Shown: positions 1 to 7,447 of the stretch, piece by piece
How the letters are laid out: each line of letters opens with the position of its first letter
How positions within the stretch are numbered: position 1 is the first letter of the stretch
Assembly: GCA_964517555.1 (NCBI GenBank)
Contig: CAZFEF010000015.1
Span: 1-20,234 of the forward strand
DNA length: 20,234 nucleotides
From: DAONDZ01 sp964517555
Lineage (GTDB): Bacteria; Patescibacteriota; Patescibacteriia; Patescibacteriales; UBA12465
Reading direction: 5' to 3'
Notes under the pieces: generated by a model
Database searches by the model: none
What the model saw: only the letters and a program-made list of their open reading frames with translations
What the model was told of the DNA's origin: nothing
Position numbers and translations under genes: made by a program

Positions 1-64
1 ATAGGCCAATAATGGCTATTACTACCAATAGTTCTACTAGGGTGAAGGCTTTTTTAGGTTTCAT
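1..64 (-). CDS. Type IV pilin / pseudopilin, N-terminal fragment (cut by window edge)
   Basis: An ATG at 64-62 opens a frame running off the left edge; only 21 residues are visible. They form a classic class III signal: a short basic leader (MKPKKA) followed by FTLVELLVV, with Phe+1 and Glu+5 of the mature pilin and then the hydrophobic helix. This is the prepilin motif of type IV pilins and pseudopilins, which are cleaved and N-methylated by the prepilin peptidase and assembled by a pilus or secretion machine. The residue before the cleavage site is Ala instead of the usual Gly, which is less common. A strong promoter lies immediately upstream. The partner peptidase is encoded at 13409-14176. 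Which pilin subtype this is cannot be told without the rest of the gene. Confidence 0.85.
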   Translation of the reverse strand, partial: MKPKKAFTLVELLVVIAIIGL

Positions 65-89
65 ATATAGGGAATAATAATAATATATA

Positions 90-118
90 ATTATACTCCC
101 TTGGTTATGTTTGAGCAA
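90..118 (-). promoter_or_regulatory. Sigma70-type promoter of the pilin gene
   Basis: On the minus strand a -35 TTGCTC (118-113) is followed by a 17-base spacer and a perfect -10 TATAAT (95-90). The start would be near 83, giving a leader of about 20 bases before the pilin ATG at 64. It lies between the end of the tRNA and the pilin, so the pilin can be transcribed independently of the long operon upstream. Confidence 0.7.
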
Positions 119-129
119 GTTTCATTTTG

Positions 130-201
130 AGCAGATGACGGGAATCGAACCCGCCTTTCCAGCTTGGGAAGCTGGCATAATAACCACTATATGACATCTG
201 C
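130..201 (-). tRNA. tRNA-Gly (anticodon CCC)
   Basis: The minus strand folds as a 72-base cloverleaf including the discriminator base. The acceptor stem is GCAGATG/CATCTGC, the D arm is short and AT-rich with GG in its loop, and the anticodon stem is CCAGC/GCTGG around loop TTCCCAA. The T arm is GCGGG-TTCGATT-CCCGT with a G-T wobble. Loop positions 34-36 read CCC, so it decodes the glycine codon GGG. CCA is not encoded and would be added after transcription. There is no intron. Its 5' end is only 2 bases after the stop codon of the glycosyltransferase gene, so it is probably cut out of that operon transcript; no separate promoter is evident. Confidence 0.93.
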
Positions 202-203
202 CA

Positions 204-1784
204 CTATTGCCTAGACTTAGGAGTTACCCAAAAGCCCATGTATTTACCTCGAGCCAATCTGATCTGAGCATCTAAGCAAGGGATGGCTCCAAAAATGATA
301 ATTGAAACTGGCACGAAGATCCACTCCAGCACCACCAAAACACTCTTGAAGGAGCTATACCCCTTGGGCCGCTTTGGCAACATGATACTAGAAATAGCCG
401 CCGACAAAATCATGCCGATCATTGCCAGATTCATCAACCAAGTAGTGACGATCGGTAAATTGCCGGACAACACTGTGGAGTTAAAACGATCCCCTCCCAA
501 AATCTGCGGCAACCAACCGATTACCCCAACAATTAAAGCGTTAGTAGCCCAAGAATGAAAGCCATAGAGCTGGACGAACACGTGACGGAACATAGCGCCC
601 TTCTTTTGCTTCCACGCCGGCCATTTTTTTTGAGCGTTAAAGATTAGATAAGGAACATTTTCACTGCCCCAAGCCCAGCGACGTTGCTGTTTGTATAAAC
701 TTTTAGCAGTCGCCCAAAAACCACTGTCCATAGTCGTATCCATATAGACCGGAAAATATAATGGCTCGACGCGATAGTCGCCGTTGTAATATAAGAAACA
801 ATGCCAAAAAATTCGAGAATCTTCTGAGACCATATTAACTCCCCAAAAACCAATATCCACCAAGGCTCGCCAAGTCATGGAATGAGAAGAATAGGTAGCC
901 AACTTCTCTGGTCGAATCTGTTGCATCATCTGCCAAAAAGTATTAGAGGACGAAGCGACCCGAGCGAAGAACGGCGCCTGCCAAACATTATTGTGATAGA
1001 CCGGAATGGGTTGATAACTGGCGCGGTAAGGATTAGAAACTGACAGGAAAGAGTGAGCGAAGCGGAAAAAATAGCCGGGATGAACGACAGTATCAATATC
1101 AAAAACGCTAACTAAAATTTTGTCATAATCAAATCCTTGAGGGTCAATTATTTTTTCCTTAACCATTCGAGCGGCATAAGCCTGGTTAGCCCCCTTACCT
1201 TTTAACTCCCCAGAAATATCGCCTGGGTGAAAAGTAACTAACAGGTGCCCGAACTTATCACGATATTCATTCTCTATTTCCGCTGCCTTAGTCCAGGCTG
1301 ATTCCCCAGCTCTTTCCTCCATCGCTAAAACGACAATCATTTTTTCTGGTGGCCAACCATCGTTCAATAAAGAAGAGAGGGCGGTACGCAAAATATCCGT
1401 ATCCTCATTATAGGTCGGCAAAATAATCAATTGGGCCAAATCAGACCATTGCCAACCCCGAGCACTTAGGCTCTCGGCTGATCCGGGTTCAGTTTTTAGT
1501 CTCTCGCATTCCTGGCGCCAATCCATCACCCGATGTTTTTTGAGTTGTTTAAACCCGGCTAAAAGGTAGATAGCCAAAAAAATCACCAGTAGCAACCAAT
1601 AGACATCAAAAGCTATCAAAAAATAAGCTACCCACACCGGCTTGAGCCAGGAGAACATAATCAAAACAAACAGAGTTCCCAACGACAAAAAACCGGGTAA
1701 CATTTCCAGTATCCGGTACCATTTCCGCTCTTTGCCTGTTAAATCGGTAGCTTTGCCGATTTTTAGATAATCCATATCACTCAT
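204..1784 (-). CDS. Processive family 2 glycosyltransferase, membrane protein
   Basis: A 526-residue integral membrane glycosyltransferase of the cellulose/hyaluronan synthase type (GT2), expected to polymerise or transfer sugars from a nucleotide sugar at the inner face of the membrane. Two N-terminal membrane helices (about 33-50 and 52-77) precede the GT-A domain, which starts at LIILPTYNE (119-127). The metal-binding DID is at 229-231, the catalytic SED at 320-322 and QQRRWAWG at 366-373. The last corresponds to the Q(Q/R)xRW motif of processive enzymes. Three further helices follow (about 409-430, 446-469, 481-503). Its ATG overlaps the end of the upstream ATPase gene by 8 bases, so the two are translationally coupled. 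The sugar and acceptor cannot be told from sequence. Stop is TAG. Confidence 0.88.
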   Translation of the reverse strand: MSDMDYLKIGKATDLTGKERKWYRILEMLPGFLSLGTLFVLIMFSWLKPVWVAYFLIAFDVYWLLLVIFLAIYLLAGFKQLKKHRVMDWRQECERLKTEPGSAESLSARGWQWSDLAQLIILPTYNEDTDILRTALSSLLNDGWPPEKMIVVLAMEERAGESAWTKAAEIENEYRDKFGHLLVTFHPGDISGELKGKGANQAYAARMVKEKIIDPQGFDYDKILVSVFDIDTVVHPGYFFRFAHSFLSVSNPYRASYQPIPVYHNNVWQAPFFARVASSSNTFWQMMQQIRPEKLATYSSHSMTWRALVDIGFWGVNMVSEDSRIFWHCFLYYNGDYRVEPLYFPVYMDTTMDSGFWATAKSLYKQQRRWAWGSENVPYLIFNAQKKWPAWKQKKGAMFRHVFVQLYGFHSWATNALIVGVIGWLPQILGGDRFNSTVLSGNLPIVTTWLMNLAMIGMILSAAISSIMLPKRPKGYSSFKSVLVVLEWIFVPVSIIIFGAIPCLDAQIRLARGKYMGFWVTPKSRQ

Positions 1785-3549
1785 TAAAATAAACGTCCTC
1801 TCCTTCTTTTAACTCTTCTGCCTCGTTTTCGTCAAGACTAGGGCTCGAAACCACTGGAGCGGTCTTAATTTCCCTTCCCTTGAAATCCACCGGTTTAGTT
1901 TTAGCTAATTCGGTCAATGATATACCTTTAACCTCTGGCCGCTTCTCTTCTCTGACCGCCTGAGGCCGAGGCGTGGAAGGTAAACGTCTTAGCTCATTCT
2001 GCTTGGCTAAACGACGAGATTCTAAATCCTTCTGTTTCTTCTCTTTAATCTTAGGCAAACACTCTGGACAATAGACCGGACGTATACCATCGGGCTGAAA
2101 AATAGTTTTAGTTTCTTGGCCACAATTAGCACAGGTAGCCGAATATTTGCGCGGATCAAATTTAGGCTTTGCCGGCTCAATCGATTCTTCTTGACGACGT
2201 GATTCAGCCGGACGAGTCTCAGTTCGTCTCTCAGGACGAGTATCAATTGTGCTGCTAACTGGTGCTCCTTCGTCGTCATGGTTTTCATGCCACCGCAGAA
2301 TCTTTTCTTCTACTTCGCTCTTGCGACTAGCATAGCGTTCTCGGGAAACATTGATCACCTTCTCTACATTATGGGTTTTCTCTTCATTGGATAAAGGCGG
2401 CAAACCTCGAGCCGAGAACGGATCAGAAGCCACACCGTCAATCATCAACTTCAAATACATTTCATATTTAGGCAAATTAACTAAATCCTCTTCGGTAAAG
2501 GTTGGAGTGAACTCTTTGACCAGTTCTTCGGCATCGGTCGCTCCGACCCTAAAAACAATCATGGTCCCAACGTTACCAAAAACTGCTGGCTTGACCTTCT
2601 CCGATAGTTGTTCGATGTACTGATGGGCCATGATCAGGCAAAGGCGGTATTTTCTAGCCTCAGAAAGAATGTTAGCAAAACTGTCGGTAGAAAAATTTTG
2701 GAACTCGTCGATATATAGATAAAAATCTTTGCGTTGTTTCTCGTCAATGTCTACGCGACTCATAGCCGCTAACTGAATTTTAGTAATCATCATCGCGCCT
2801 AAGAGGGCCGAGTTATCCTCACCAATTCGTCCCTTGCTCAAGTTCATAATTAAAATTTTGCCTTCATCCATGATCTTCCTCATATCCAACGCCGAACTAA
2901 CCTGGCCAATGATATTTCTCATAAAAGCGGTCGACAAAAATTGGCCAACCTTATTCTGGATCGGAGAAACTGCCTCAGAAGCAAATTTGTCAGCATAAGA
3001 GGCAAACTCTTTCTCCCAAAACGATTTTACCACCGGATCTTTGATATTAGATACCACCTTTTTGCGGAAAGCCTTATCCGATAAAATTCGCACTACCCCC
3101 AAAAGTGTCGATCCGGGGTAATCTAAAATAGCTAAAATAGCGTTACGCAAAATATATTCCAGACGTGGCCCCCAAGAATCAGCCCATAATTTCTGAAAAA
3201 CTCCGATCAATCCGGAGGCGACCAAATGACGCAAATGAGGATCAACCTGCTCTACCACGTTAAAAGCAATGGGGTATTCAATATCGGCCGGATTAAAGTA
3301 GATAACATCGTTGATGCGTTCATCGGGAATAAATTCGATAATTTTCTCCGCCAAGTCACCATGAGGATCAACTACGGCCACTCCATGGCCGGCCCGAATA
3401 TCATCCACAATCATATTCTCTAAAATAGTGGACTTGCCCATACCGGTTTTCCCGATTAAATACATGTGTCGCCGGCGATCATCTTCTTTAATACCAAAAC
3501 GACGCATTTGATTACGAAAAGTAGTTTGTGCAAAAAAAGTAATACTCAT
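1777..3549 (-). CDS. VirD4/TraG-like coupling ATPase with C-terminal zinc ribbon
   Basis: A 590-residue P-loop ATPase of the type IV secretion coupling-protein group (VirD4/TraG/TrwB). Walker A is GKTGMGKST (33-41), followed by VVDPHGD (59-65). Walker B is YLYIDE (277-282), and a sensor-like segment LIMAHQY follows at about 305-311. The usual N-terminal membrane helices are missing: the P-loop starts about 30 residues in. After the ATPase core comes a charged low-complexity linker (about 400-465), then a zinc-ribbon-like module with Cys 473, 476, 494 and 497 around a PxGxRPVYC segment, then a charged tail. The gene starts 5 bases after a small single-helix membrane protein that could anchor it, and overlaps the following glycosyltransferase gene. 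No relaxase or VirB channel genes are seen here. A role in DNA or protein movement, perhaps with a pilus, is inference. Stop is TGA. Confidence 0.8.
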   Translation of the reverse strand: MSITFFAQTTFRNQMRRFGIKEDDRRRHMYLIGKTGMGKSTILENMIVDDIRAGHGVAVVDPHGDLAEKIIEFIPDERINDVIYFNPADIEYPIAFNVVEQVDPHLRHLVASGLIGVFQKLWADSWGPRLEYILRNAILAILDYPGSTLLGVVRILSDKAFRKKVVSNIKDPVVKSFWEKEFASYADKFASEAVSPIQNKVGQFLSTAFMRNIIGQVSSALDMRKIMDEGKILIMNLSKGRIGEDNSALLGAMMITKIQLAAMSRVDIDEKQRKDFYLYIDEFQNFSTDSFANILSEARKYRLCLIMAHQYIEQLSEKVKPAVFGNVGTMIVFRVGATDAEELVKEFTPTFTEEDLVNLPKYEMYLKLMIDGVASDPFSARGLPPLSNEEKTHNVEKVINVSRERYASRKSEVEEKILRWHENHDDEGAPVSSTIDTRPERRTETRPAESRRQEESIEPAKPKFDPRKYSATCANCGQETKTIFQPDGIRPVYCPECLPKIKEKKQKDLESRRLAKQNELRRLPSTPRPQAVREEKRPEVKGISLTELAKTKPVDFKGREIKTAPVVSSPSLDENEAEELKEGEDVYFNE

Positions 3550-3554
3550 AATAG

Positions 3555-3830
3555 TTAGCGCAACTTCAATAAATCACCGGCACCAGATTGAACATTTAAA
3601 ACCTCTTGGTAGGTGCCTTGCAATTGTCGAATCAGCGGCGGCAGATAAAACAAACTGATGATGATTGGAATTAAAATTAGGAAAAATTTTAACCAACCAA
3701 AAACCCTCTGCCAGATGACATAGCGTTTAATATATTTAACCCGTTCCAAAATCTCTTCGCTTAACTCAATCTGGCGCAACAATAGGTCGCGCTCAGTTTC
3801 GGGTTGCTTGGTTTCTAAATTGTTAGGCAT
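3555..3830 (-). CDS. Small single-helix membrane protein, unknown function
   Basis: A 91-residue protein that I do not recognise as a named family. The N-terminal third is charged and likely helical or coiled coil (about residues 10-33). It is followed by one hydrophobic helix (about 41-63) and a short C-terminal tail. I choose the ATG at 3830, which begins 4 bases after the nrdG stop. A longer reading starts with TTG at 3863 and would overlap nrdG by 29 bases, with no ribosome-binding support. It ends 5 bases before the soluble VirD4-like ATPase. Its size, single helix and position suggest a membrane anchor or partner for that ATPase, but this is inference only. Confidence 0.65.
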   Translation of the reverse strand: MPNNLETKQPETERDLLLRQIELSEEILERVKYIKRYVIWQRVFGWLKFFLILIPIIISLFYLPPLIRQLQGTYQEVLNVQSGAGDLLKLR

Positions 3831-3834
3831 AATT

Positions 3835-4587
3835 TTAGCCACGGGATTCGCAGAGATCAACAAACTGCTGTCCTAAGCTGGCCAAAGCCTTCATCTCCTT
3901 AACCGTATAACTAGGTTGATGCTTAAAACTCGGATCCAGCAATTCAGTGTCAGCTTTAAATCTTTGCAAATACCATTTAGCCGCTCCTTTAATTAGTTTT
4001 CCCATAGCGGCAATATCCGCCTCCTTAATCAAAGATGGAACTACTGTAGTTCGAAATTCATAAGGTAAACCACTAGACATTATCATTTTAACAGATTCCT
4101 CGATTTTATTAAAGTCAAAAGAGACATTAGTGGTCCGAGAATACTTCTTGGCCGGAGCCTTTAAATCCATGGCGATATAATCAATTAATCCTTTGTTGAT
4201 CAAACGCTTGAGCATCTTAGGATTAGTGCCATTAGTATCTAACTTGACGCTGTAGCCCAGCGACTTAATCTGCTGAATAAATTCCGGCAAGTCAGGGTGT
4301 AGTGTCGGTTCCCCGCCGGTGATAACTACTCCCTCTAATTTGCCAGCTCTCTTTTTTAAGAAATTAAACAGGCCAGCGACAGAAGTCAAAAGCGAATCAT
4401 CATTCGCGTCTGAACTCTGGCGCTGGCCTTTTATATTTTCAGTGTCTAGCTCCTCAATCCGGGGCCGGACAAGCATTGGGTTGTAACAAAAACCACAACG
4501 GAAATTACATCCGACGGTAAAGACAATAGCTGCTAATTTTCCTGGATAGTCAATCAGGGTTAGTTTCTCTACGCCGCCGATGCGCAT
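3835..4587 (-). CDS. nrdG: Anaerobic ribonucleotide reductase activating protein
   Basis: A radical-SAM enzyme of 250 residues that reductively cleaves S-adenosylmethionine to place the glycyl radical on class III ribonucleotide reductase. The [4Fe-4S] ligands are visible as CNFRCGFC (Cys 27, 31, 34), preceded by the family-typical LTLIDYPGK (9-17). The GGEPTLHP SAM-binding motif lies mid-protein. A hydrophilic stretch before it (about residues 54-66) looks like a lineage-specific insertion. The gene starts 13 bases after the 48-codon gene that carries the glycyl-radical segment, so activator and substrate peptide are made from the same message. The only ATG that fits is 4587; no Shine-Dalgarno motif is seen. 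Confidence 0.93.
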   Translation of the reverse strand: MRIGGVEKLTLIDYPGKLAAIVFTVGCNFRCGFCYNPMLVRPRIEELDTENIKGQRQSSDANDDSLLTSVAGLFNFLKKRAGKLEGVVITGGEPTLHPDLPEFIQQIKSLGYSVKLDTNGTNPKMLKRLINKGLIDYIAMDLKAPAKKYSRTTNVSFDFNKIEESVKMIMSSGLPYEFRTTVVPSLIKEADIAAMGKLIKGAAKWYLQRFKADTELLDPSFKHQPSYTVKEMKALASLGQQFVDLCESRG

Positions 4588-4600
4588 ACTGTTTAGATTA

Positions 4601-4747
4601 TTAAAGGACTAAATCTTTGACGACAAAGGTTTTGCGATCTTTGTACTCGGCCGCTTTGCCCTTGTTGTAGTTTCTGACCGGAGTCAACCAGCCGACGACC
4701 CGGCTGTACACGATGCATTCTGTTCTCTTCACCGTAGTTGGTGCCAT
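4601..4747 (-). CDS. nrdD: Separate glycyl-radical (C-terminal) segment of anaerobic ribonucleotide reductase
   Basis: A 48-codon gene whose product matches the extreme C-terminus of class III NrdD. It contains VYSRVVGW (residues 13-20), followed by a TPVxNxNxGK and EYKDRKTF pattern. In single-chain enzymes this is the loop that holds the radical glycine (E. coli version RVCGYLG); here the glycine is residue 19. The preceding 684-residue NrdD lacks this segment and ends just after its zinc site, so the two together make one complete enzyme. The ATG at 4747 is preceded by G-rich sequence with an AGGA about 11-14 bases upstream. The gene has its own promoter (4810-4838). In its frame the upstream sequence hits TAG at 4802-4804 and TAA at 4805-4807, so this is not a one-base frameshift of nrdD. 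The stop at 4601 lies 13 bases before nrdG. Confidence 0.9.
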   Translation of the reverse strand: MAPTTVKRTECIVYSRVVGWLTPVRNYNKGKAAEYKDRKTFVVKDLVL

Positions 4748-4803
4748 ATATTTTTGATTCCTGCCACCCCCTCCCAACTTTGGAGCCGATGACCGGAATT
4801 TCT
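4748..4803 (-). promoter_or_regulatory. GC-rich leader of the glycyl-radical gene, possibly structured
   Basis: The predicted 5' untranslated region of about 56 bases is unusually G-rich for this AT-rich window. ATTCC (4799-4795, minus strand) can pair with GGAAT (4761-4757), which includes the AGGA that would serve as ribosome-binding site. CTCC/GGAG (4785-4782 with 4774-4771) can form a small inner stem. Folding is weak by eye; a regulatory role is inference. Confidence 0.3.
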
Positions 4804-4809
4804 ATTAAT

Positions 4810-4838
4810 ATTATACAAAAAATTTATAGGTTTGTAAA
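4810..4838 (-). promoter_or_regulatory. Promoter between nrdD and the glycyl-radical gene
   Basis: On the minus strand, -35 TTTACA (4838-4833), a 17-base spacer and a perfect -10 TATAAT (4815-4810) lie just after the nrdD stop. It would start transcription near 4803 and drive the glycyl-radical gene, nrdG and the genes beyond it separately from the NrdR-controlled promoter. Confidence 0.7.
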
Positions 4839-4846
4839 GGGAAATT

Positions 4847-6901
4847 TTAAACGTTTTCTTCAACTTTTTCCATCTCACCGCTTAAGGGAATATAACCTCT
4901 TTCTTCATCGCATTTCGGGCAATATTTGTGCTCTCCCGGTAGATAACCGTGAAAAGGACAAATGGAAAAAGTAGGGGTAATAGTAAAATACGGCAGACGG
5001 TAATTATAAATAATTTTCTTCACTAATTTTTTAGCAGCCTCCGGGTCATTTAGACGCTCGCCGATATAGCCGTGCAAAACGGTGCCACCGGTATATTTAG
5101 TCTGCAAATCGTCTTGCAAATCCAAGGCACTAAAAATATCGTCAGTGAAACTAACTGGCAAATGAGTAGAGTTGGTGTAATAAGGATCGGCATGATCGCA
5201 TTTCACTGCCTGGTCATTAGCGAAAACCATATCCGGATAAACCTCTAAGTCTTTCTTGGCAAAACGATAGGTGCAACCCTCTCCAGGGGTAGCCTCTAGG
5301 TTATACAAATTGTTAGTCTCATTCTGGTAATCCATTAATTTCTCACGCATGAAATCTAAAATCTCGCCAGCGAAAGCATGGCCTTCGGGGGTAGTAATAT
5401 CCTTCTTCAAAAGATTCAACAAAGATTCATTCATGCCATTAACTCCGATAGTATTAAAATGATTTTTCCAATAGGTGCCGAAGCGAGCATGGATGTTATC
5501 TAGATAATGGCGAGAATAAGGGTAAAGCCCTTGATCAGTAAATTTTTCAATAATCTTGCGTTTGATTTCCAAACTCTCCTTAGCCAAGTCCATCAGTTTA
5601 ATTAAACGTTCTTTAAAATCTTCTTTGTCTTTGGAGAGATACCCCAAGCGAGCCAAATTGATAGTCACCACCCCCAAACTACCAGTCAAAGGATTAGCGC
5701 CGAACAAACCACCGCCGCGCTTTCGTAACTCTCGATTATCTAACCGTAAACGACAGCACATTGAACGAGCGTCGTCACGATCCATATCGGAATTAACAAA
5801 ATTAGAAAAATAAGGCACGCCATATTTAGCTGTCATCTCCCACATCGGCTCCAAACTCGGTCTCTCCCAGTCAAAATTCTTATCGATGTTATAAGTCGGA
5901 ATTGGGAAAGAAAATACCCGACCAGTGGAATCGCCGGCCAACATTACCTCGGCAAAAGCCTGATTGAACATATCCATTTCAGTTTGAAAATCTTTATACT
6001 TCTCCGGCTTGATCTCCCCGCCAATTACTACATTTTCCTCACCGATCAACTTAGACGGAGTGACGTCTAAAGTAACATTGGTGAACGGAGTCTGAAAACC
6101 CACTCGGGTAGGTACATTAACGTTGAAAACAAACTCCTGCAAGCATTGCTTGACGTCGCGATATGACAGGTTGTCATAACGGATATAGGGAGCTAGATAG
6201 GTATCAAAGTTGGCAAAAGCCTGGGCTCCGGCCGCTTCGCCCTGCATAGTATAGAAAAAATTAACAATCTGACCCAAGGCGGTGCGGAAATGTTTCGGTG
6301 GTCGGCTTTGAGTCTTTTCACTGACTCCGCCAAATCCGCGAACTAGTAAATCCTTCAAATCCCAACCGCAACAATAAGGGGCTAACATGCCTAGATCATG
6401 AATATGAAAATCGCCATTAACATGGGCATTCCTGATATTTTCAGGATACAGTTTGTTTAACCAATATTTAGCCGAGATAGCGGAGGCCAGATAGTTATTT
6501 AAACCTTGGACCGAAAAGCTCATGTTGCTGTTCTCTTTCAGGCGCCAATCAGCCCGACCCAAATAATCCTCCATCAATTTTTCTTCAGTGGTCTGACCAA
6601 TATCGCGAAGCTGGCGATGTTGATCACGATAAAGGATGTAGGCTTTAGCAATTTTTACCTGTCGATTAGAGATCAGAACCTCTTCTACCATATCTTGGAC
6701 CTCCTCCACGGCCGGAATACTGTGAAAATGAAATTTCTGATTAAGCCGACGCACCACTTCATCGCTTAAGCGTTTGGCCAAACGATCATCTTTAATATCG
6801 ACTGCTTCAGCAGCTCGAATAATGGCTTTGGTAATCTTGGCGGCATCGAAGTCAACAATGTCTCCGGAGCGTTTGATGAGTTTGGACAATTTTTCTGACA
6901 T
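4847..6901 (-). CDS. nrdD: Anaerobic (class III) ribonucleoside-triphosphate reductase, catalytic chain lacking the radical glycine
   Basis: A 684-residue oxygen-sensitive enzyme that makes deoxynucleotides from ribonucleoside triphosphates. An N-terminal ATP-cone (about 1-100, allosteric activity control) precedes the barrel. Candidate active-site cysteines are Cys177/178 (APYCCGWD) and Cys382/383 (ARSMCCRLRLD). Near the end are the zinc ligands C648, H651, C661 and C664 (CPFHGY...CPKC). The chain then stops after 20 more residues, before the loop that normally carries the glycyl radical; that loop is on the separate gene at 4601-4747. The gene begins 17 bases after nrdR and is in the same transcript, behind two NrdR boxes. 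No Shine-Dalgarno motif is seen before the ATG at 6901. Stop is TAA. Confidence 0.95.
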   Translation of the reverse strand: MSEKLSKLIKRSGDIVDFDAAKITKAIIRAAEAVDIKDDRLAKRLSDEVVRRLNQKFHFHSIPAVEEVQDMVEEVLISNRQVKIAKAYILYRDQHRQLRDIGQTTEEKLMEDYLGRADWRLKENSNMSFSVQGLNNYLASAISAKYWLNKLYPENIRNAHVNGDFHIHDLGMLAPYCCGWDLKDLLVRGFGGVSEKTQSRPPKHFRTALGQIVNFFYTMQGEAAGAQAFANFDTYLAPYIRYDNLSYRDVKQCLQEFVFNVNVPTRVGFQTPFTNVTLDVTPSKLIGEENVVIGGEIKPEKYKDFQTEMDMFNQAFAEVMLAGDSTGRVFSFPIPTYNIDKNFDWERPSLEPMWEMTAKYGVPYFSNFVNSDMDRDDARSMCCRLRLDNRELRKRGGGLFGANPLTGSLGVVTINLARLGYLSKDKEDFKERLIKLMDLAKESLEIKRKIIEKFTDQGLYPYSRHYLDNIHARFGTYWKNHFNTIGVNGMNESLLNLLKKDITTPEGHAFAGEILDFMREKLMDYQNETNNLYNLEATPGEGCTYRFAKKDLEVYPDMVFANDQAVKCDHADPYYTNSTHLPVSFTDDIFSALDLQDDLQTKYTGGTVLHGYIGERLNDPEAAKKLVKKIIYNYRLPYFTITPTFSICPFHGYLPGEHKYCPKCDEERGYIPLSGEMEKVEENV

Positions 6902-6918
6902 AAATATATGATTAGTTA

Positions 6919-7377
6919 CTATTTTTTCTTGGATCCTAACAATTTATTCAATTCCCTCTTAAAGTCTTGGACATTCTTGAATGATTCGTAAACCGAAGCA
7001 TAACGGATATAGGCCACTTGGTCAGCTTTTTTCAAATTCTTCATGACAATTTTCCCTAAGTCCTGAGAGCTGACTTCATTGGTCTTTAAAGCTTGGATAT
7101 CTCTTTCAATCACATGGACTAACTTTTTAAATTTATCATCACCAATTCTTTTTTCACTAGCCTTTTTAAGCCCGGCTACCAATTTATCCCGGCTATAGGC
7201 TTCACGGCGACCGTCACGTTTAATAATGGCCACATCTAATATTTCCAATTCTTCGTAGGTCGAAAAACGAAAGGCACACTTCAAGCATTCTCGACGCCGC
7301 CGAATAGATAAACCGTCGGTAGCGACCCGCGAATCAAGCACCTTGGTATCCGGGAAATAACAGATCGGACATTTCAT
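6919..7377 (-). CDS. nrdR: Transcriptional repressor of ribonucleotide reductase genes
   Basis: A full-length NrdR of 152 residues: a zinc ribbon with Cys 3, 6, 31 and 34, with RRRRE in between (26-30), then an ATP-cone (about 45-135) that senses ATP/dATP. NrdR binds paired 16-base boxes and represses ribonucleotide reductase genes when dATP is high. Here it is the first gene of the nrd transcript. The two boxes lie in its own upstream region, so it should repress itself together with nrdD. The C-terminal tail is basic (GSKKK). The gap to nrdD is 17 bases. The ATG at 7377 places CPIC at the usual position. Stop is TAG. Confidence 0.96.
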   Translation of the reverse strand: MKCPICYFPDTKVLDSRVATDGLSIRRRRECLKCAFRFSTYEELEILDVAIIKRDGRREAYSRDKLVAGLKKASEKRIGDDKFKKLVHVIERDIQALKTNEVSSQDLGKIVMKNLKKADQVAYIRYASVYESFKNVQDFKRELNKLLGSKKK

Positions 7378-7391
7378 AATATTGCCAAAAT

Positions 7392-7407
7392 TTACTATAT
7401 CTAGTGG
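7392..7407 (-). promoter_or_regulatory. NrdR box (gene-proximal)
   Basis: The plus strand reads ttaCTATATcTAGTGg, close to the palindromic NrdR box consensus acaCwAtATaTwGtgt. It lies 15 bases upstream of the nrdR start codon and downstream of the predicted transcription start. Confidence 0.75.
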
Positions 7408-7424
7408 TCATAATTAGACTTAAA

Positions 7425-7440
7425 CCACAATATATCGAAC
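7425..7440 (-). promoter_or_regulatory. NrdR box (promoter-proximal)
   Basis: The plus strand reads ccaCAATATATcGaac, an NrdR box with a well-kept left half and a weaker right half. It lies 33 bases (about three helical turns) from the other box, the spacing expected for cooperative NrdR binding. It starts at the predicted transcription start. Confidence 0.7.
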
Positions 7441-7447
7441 ATGGGTT

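Noticed and set aside
3831..3863. Longer form of the small membrane protein from a TTG at 3863
   Set aside because: It would overlap nrdG by 29 bases with no initiation signal; an ATG lies 4 bases after the nrdG stop.
4748..4846. Frameshift, intron or intein explaining the split NrdD
   Set aside because: In-frame TAG and TAA (4802-4807) precede the small gene, the gap is only about 100 bases, there are no splice or intein motifs, and the gap has its own promoter.
4738..4974. Plus-strand open frame of 78 codons
   Set aside because: It runs antisense across the nrdD end and the glycyl-radical leader, with no coding-like composition; both minus-strand genes have clear families.
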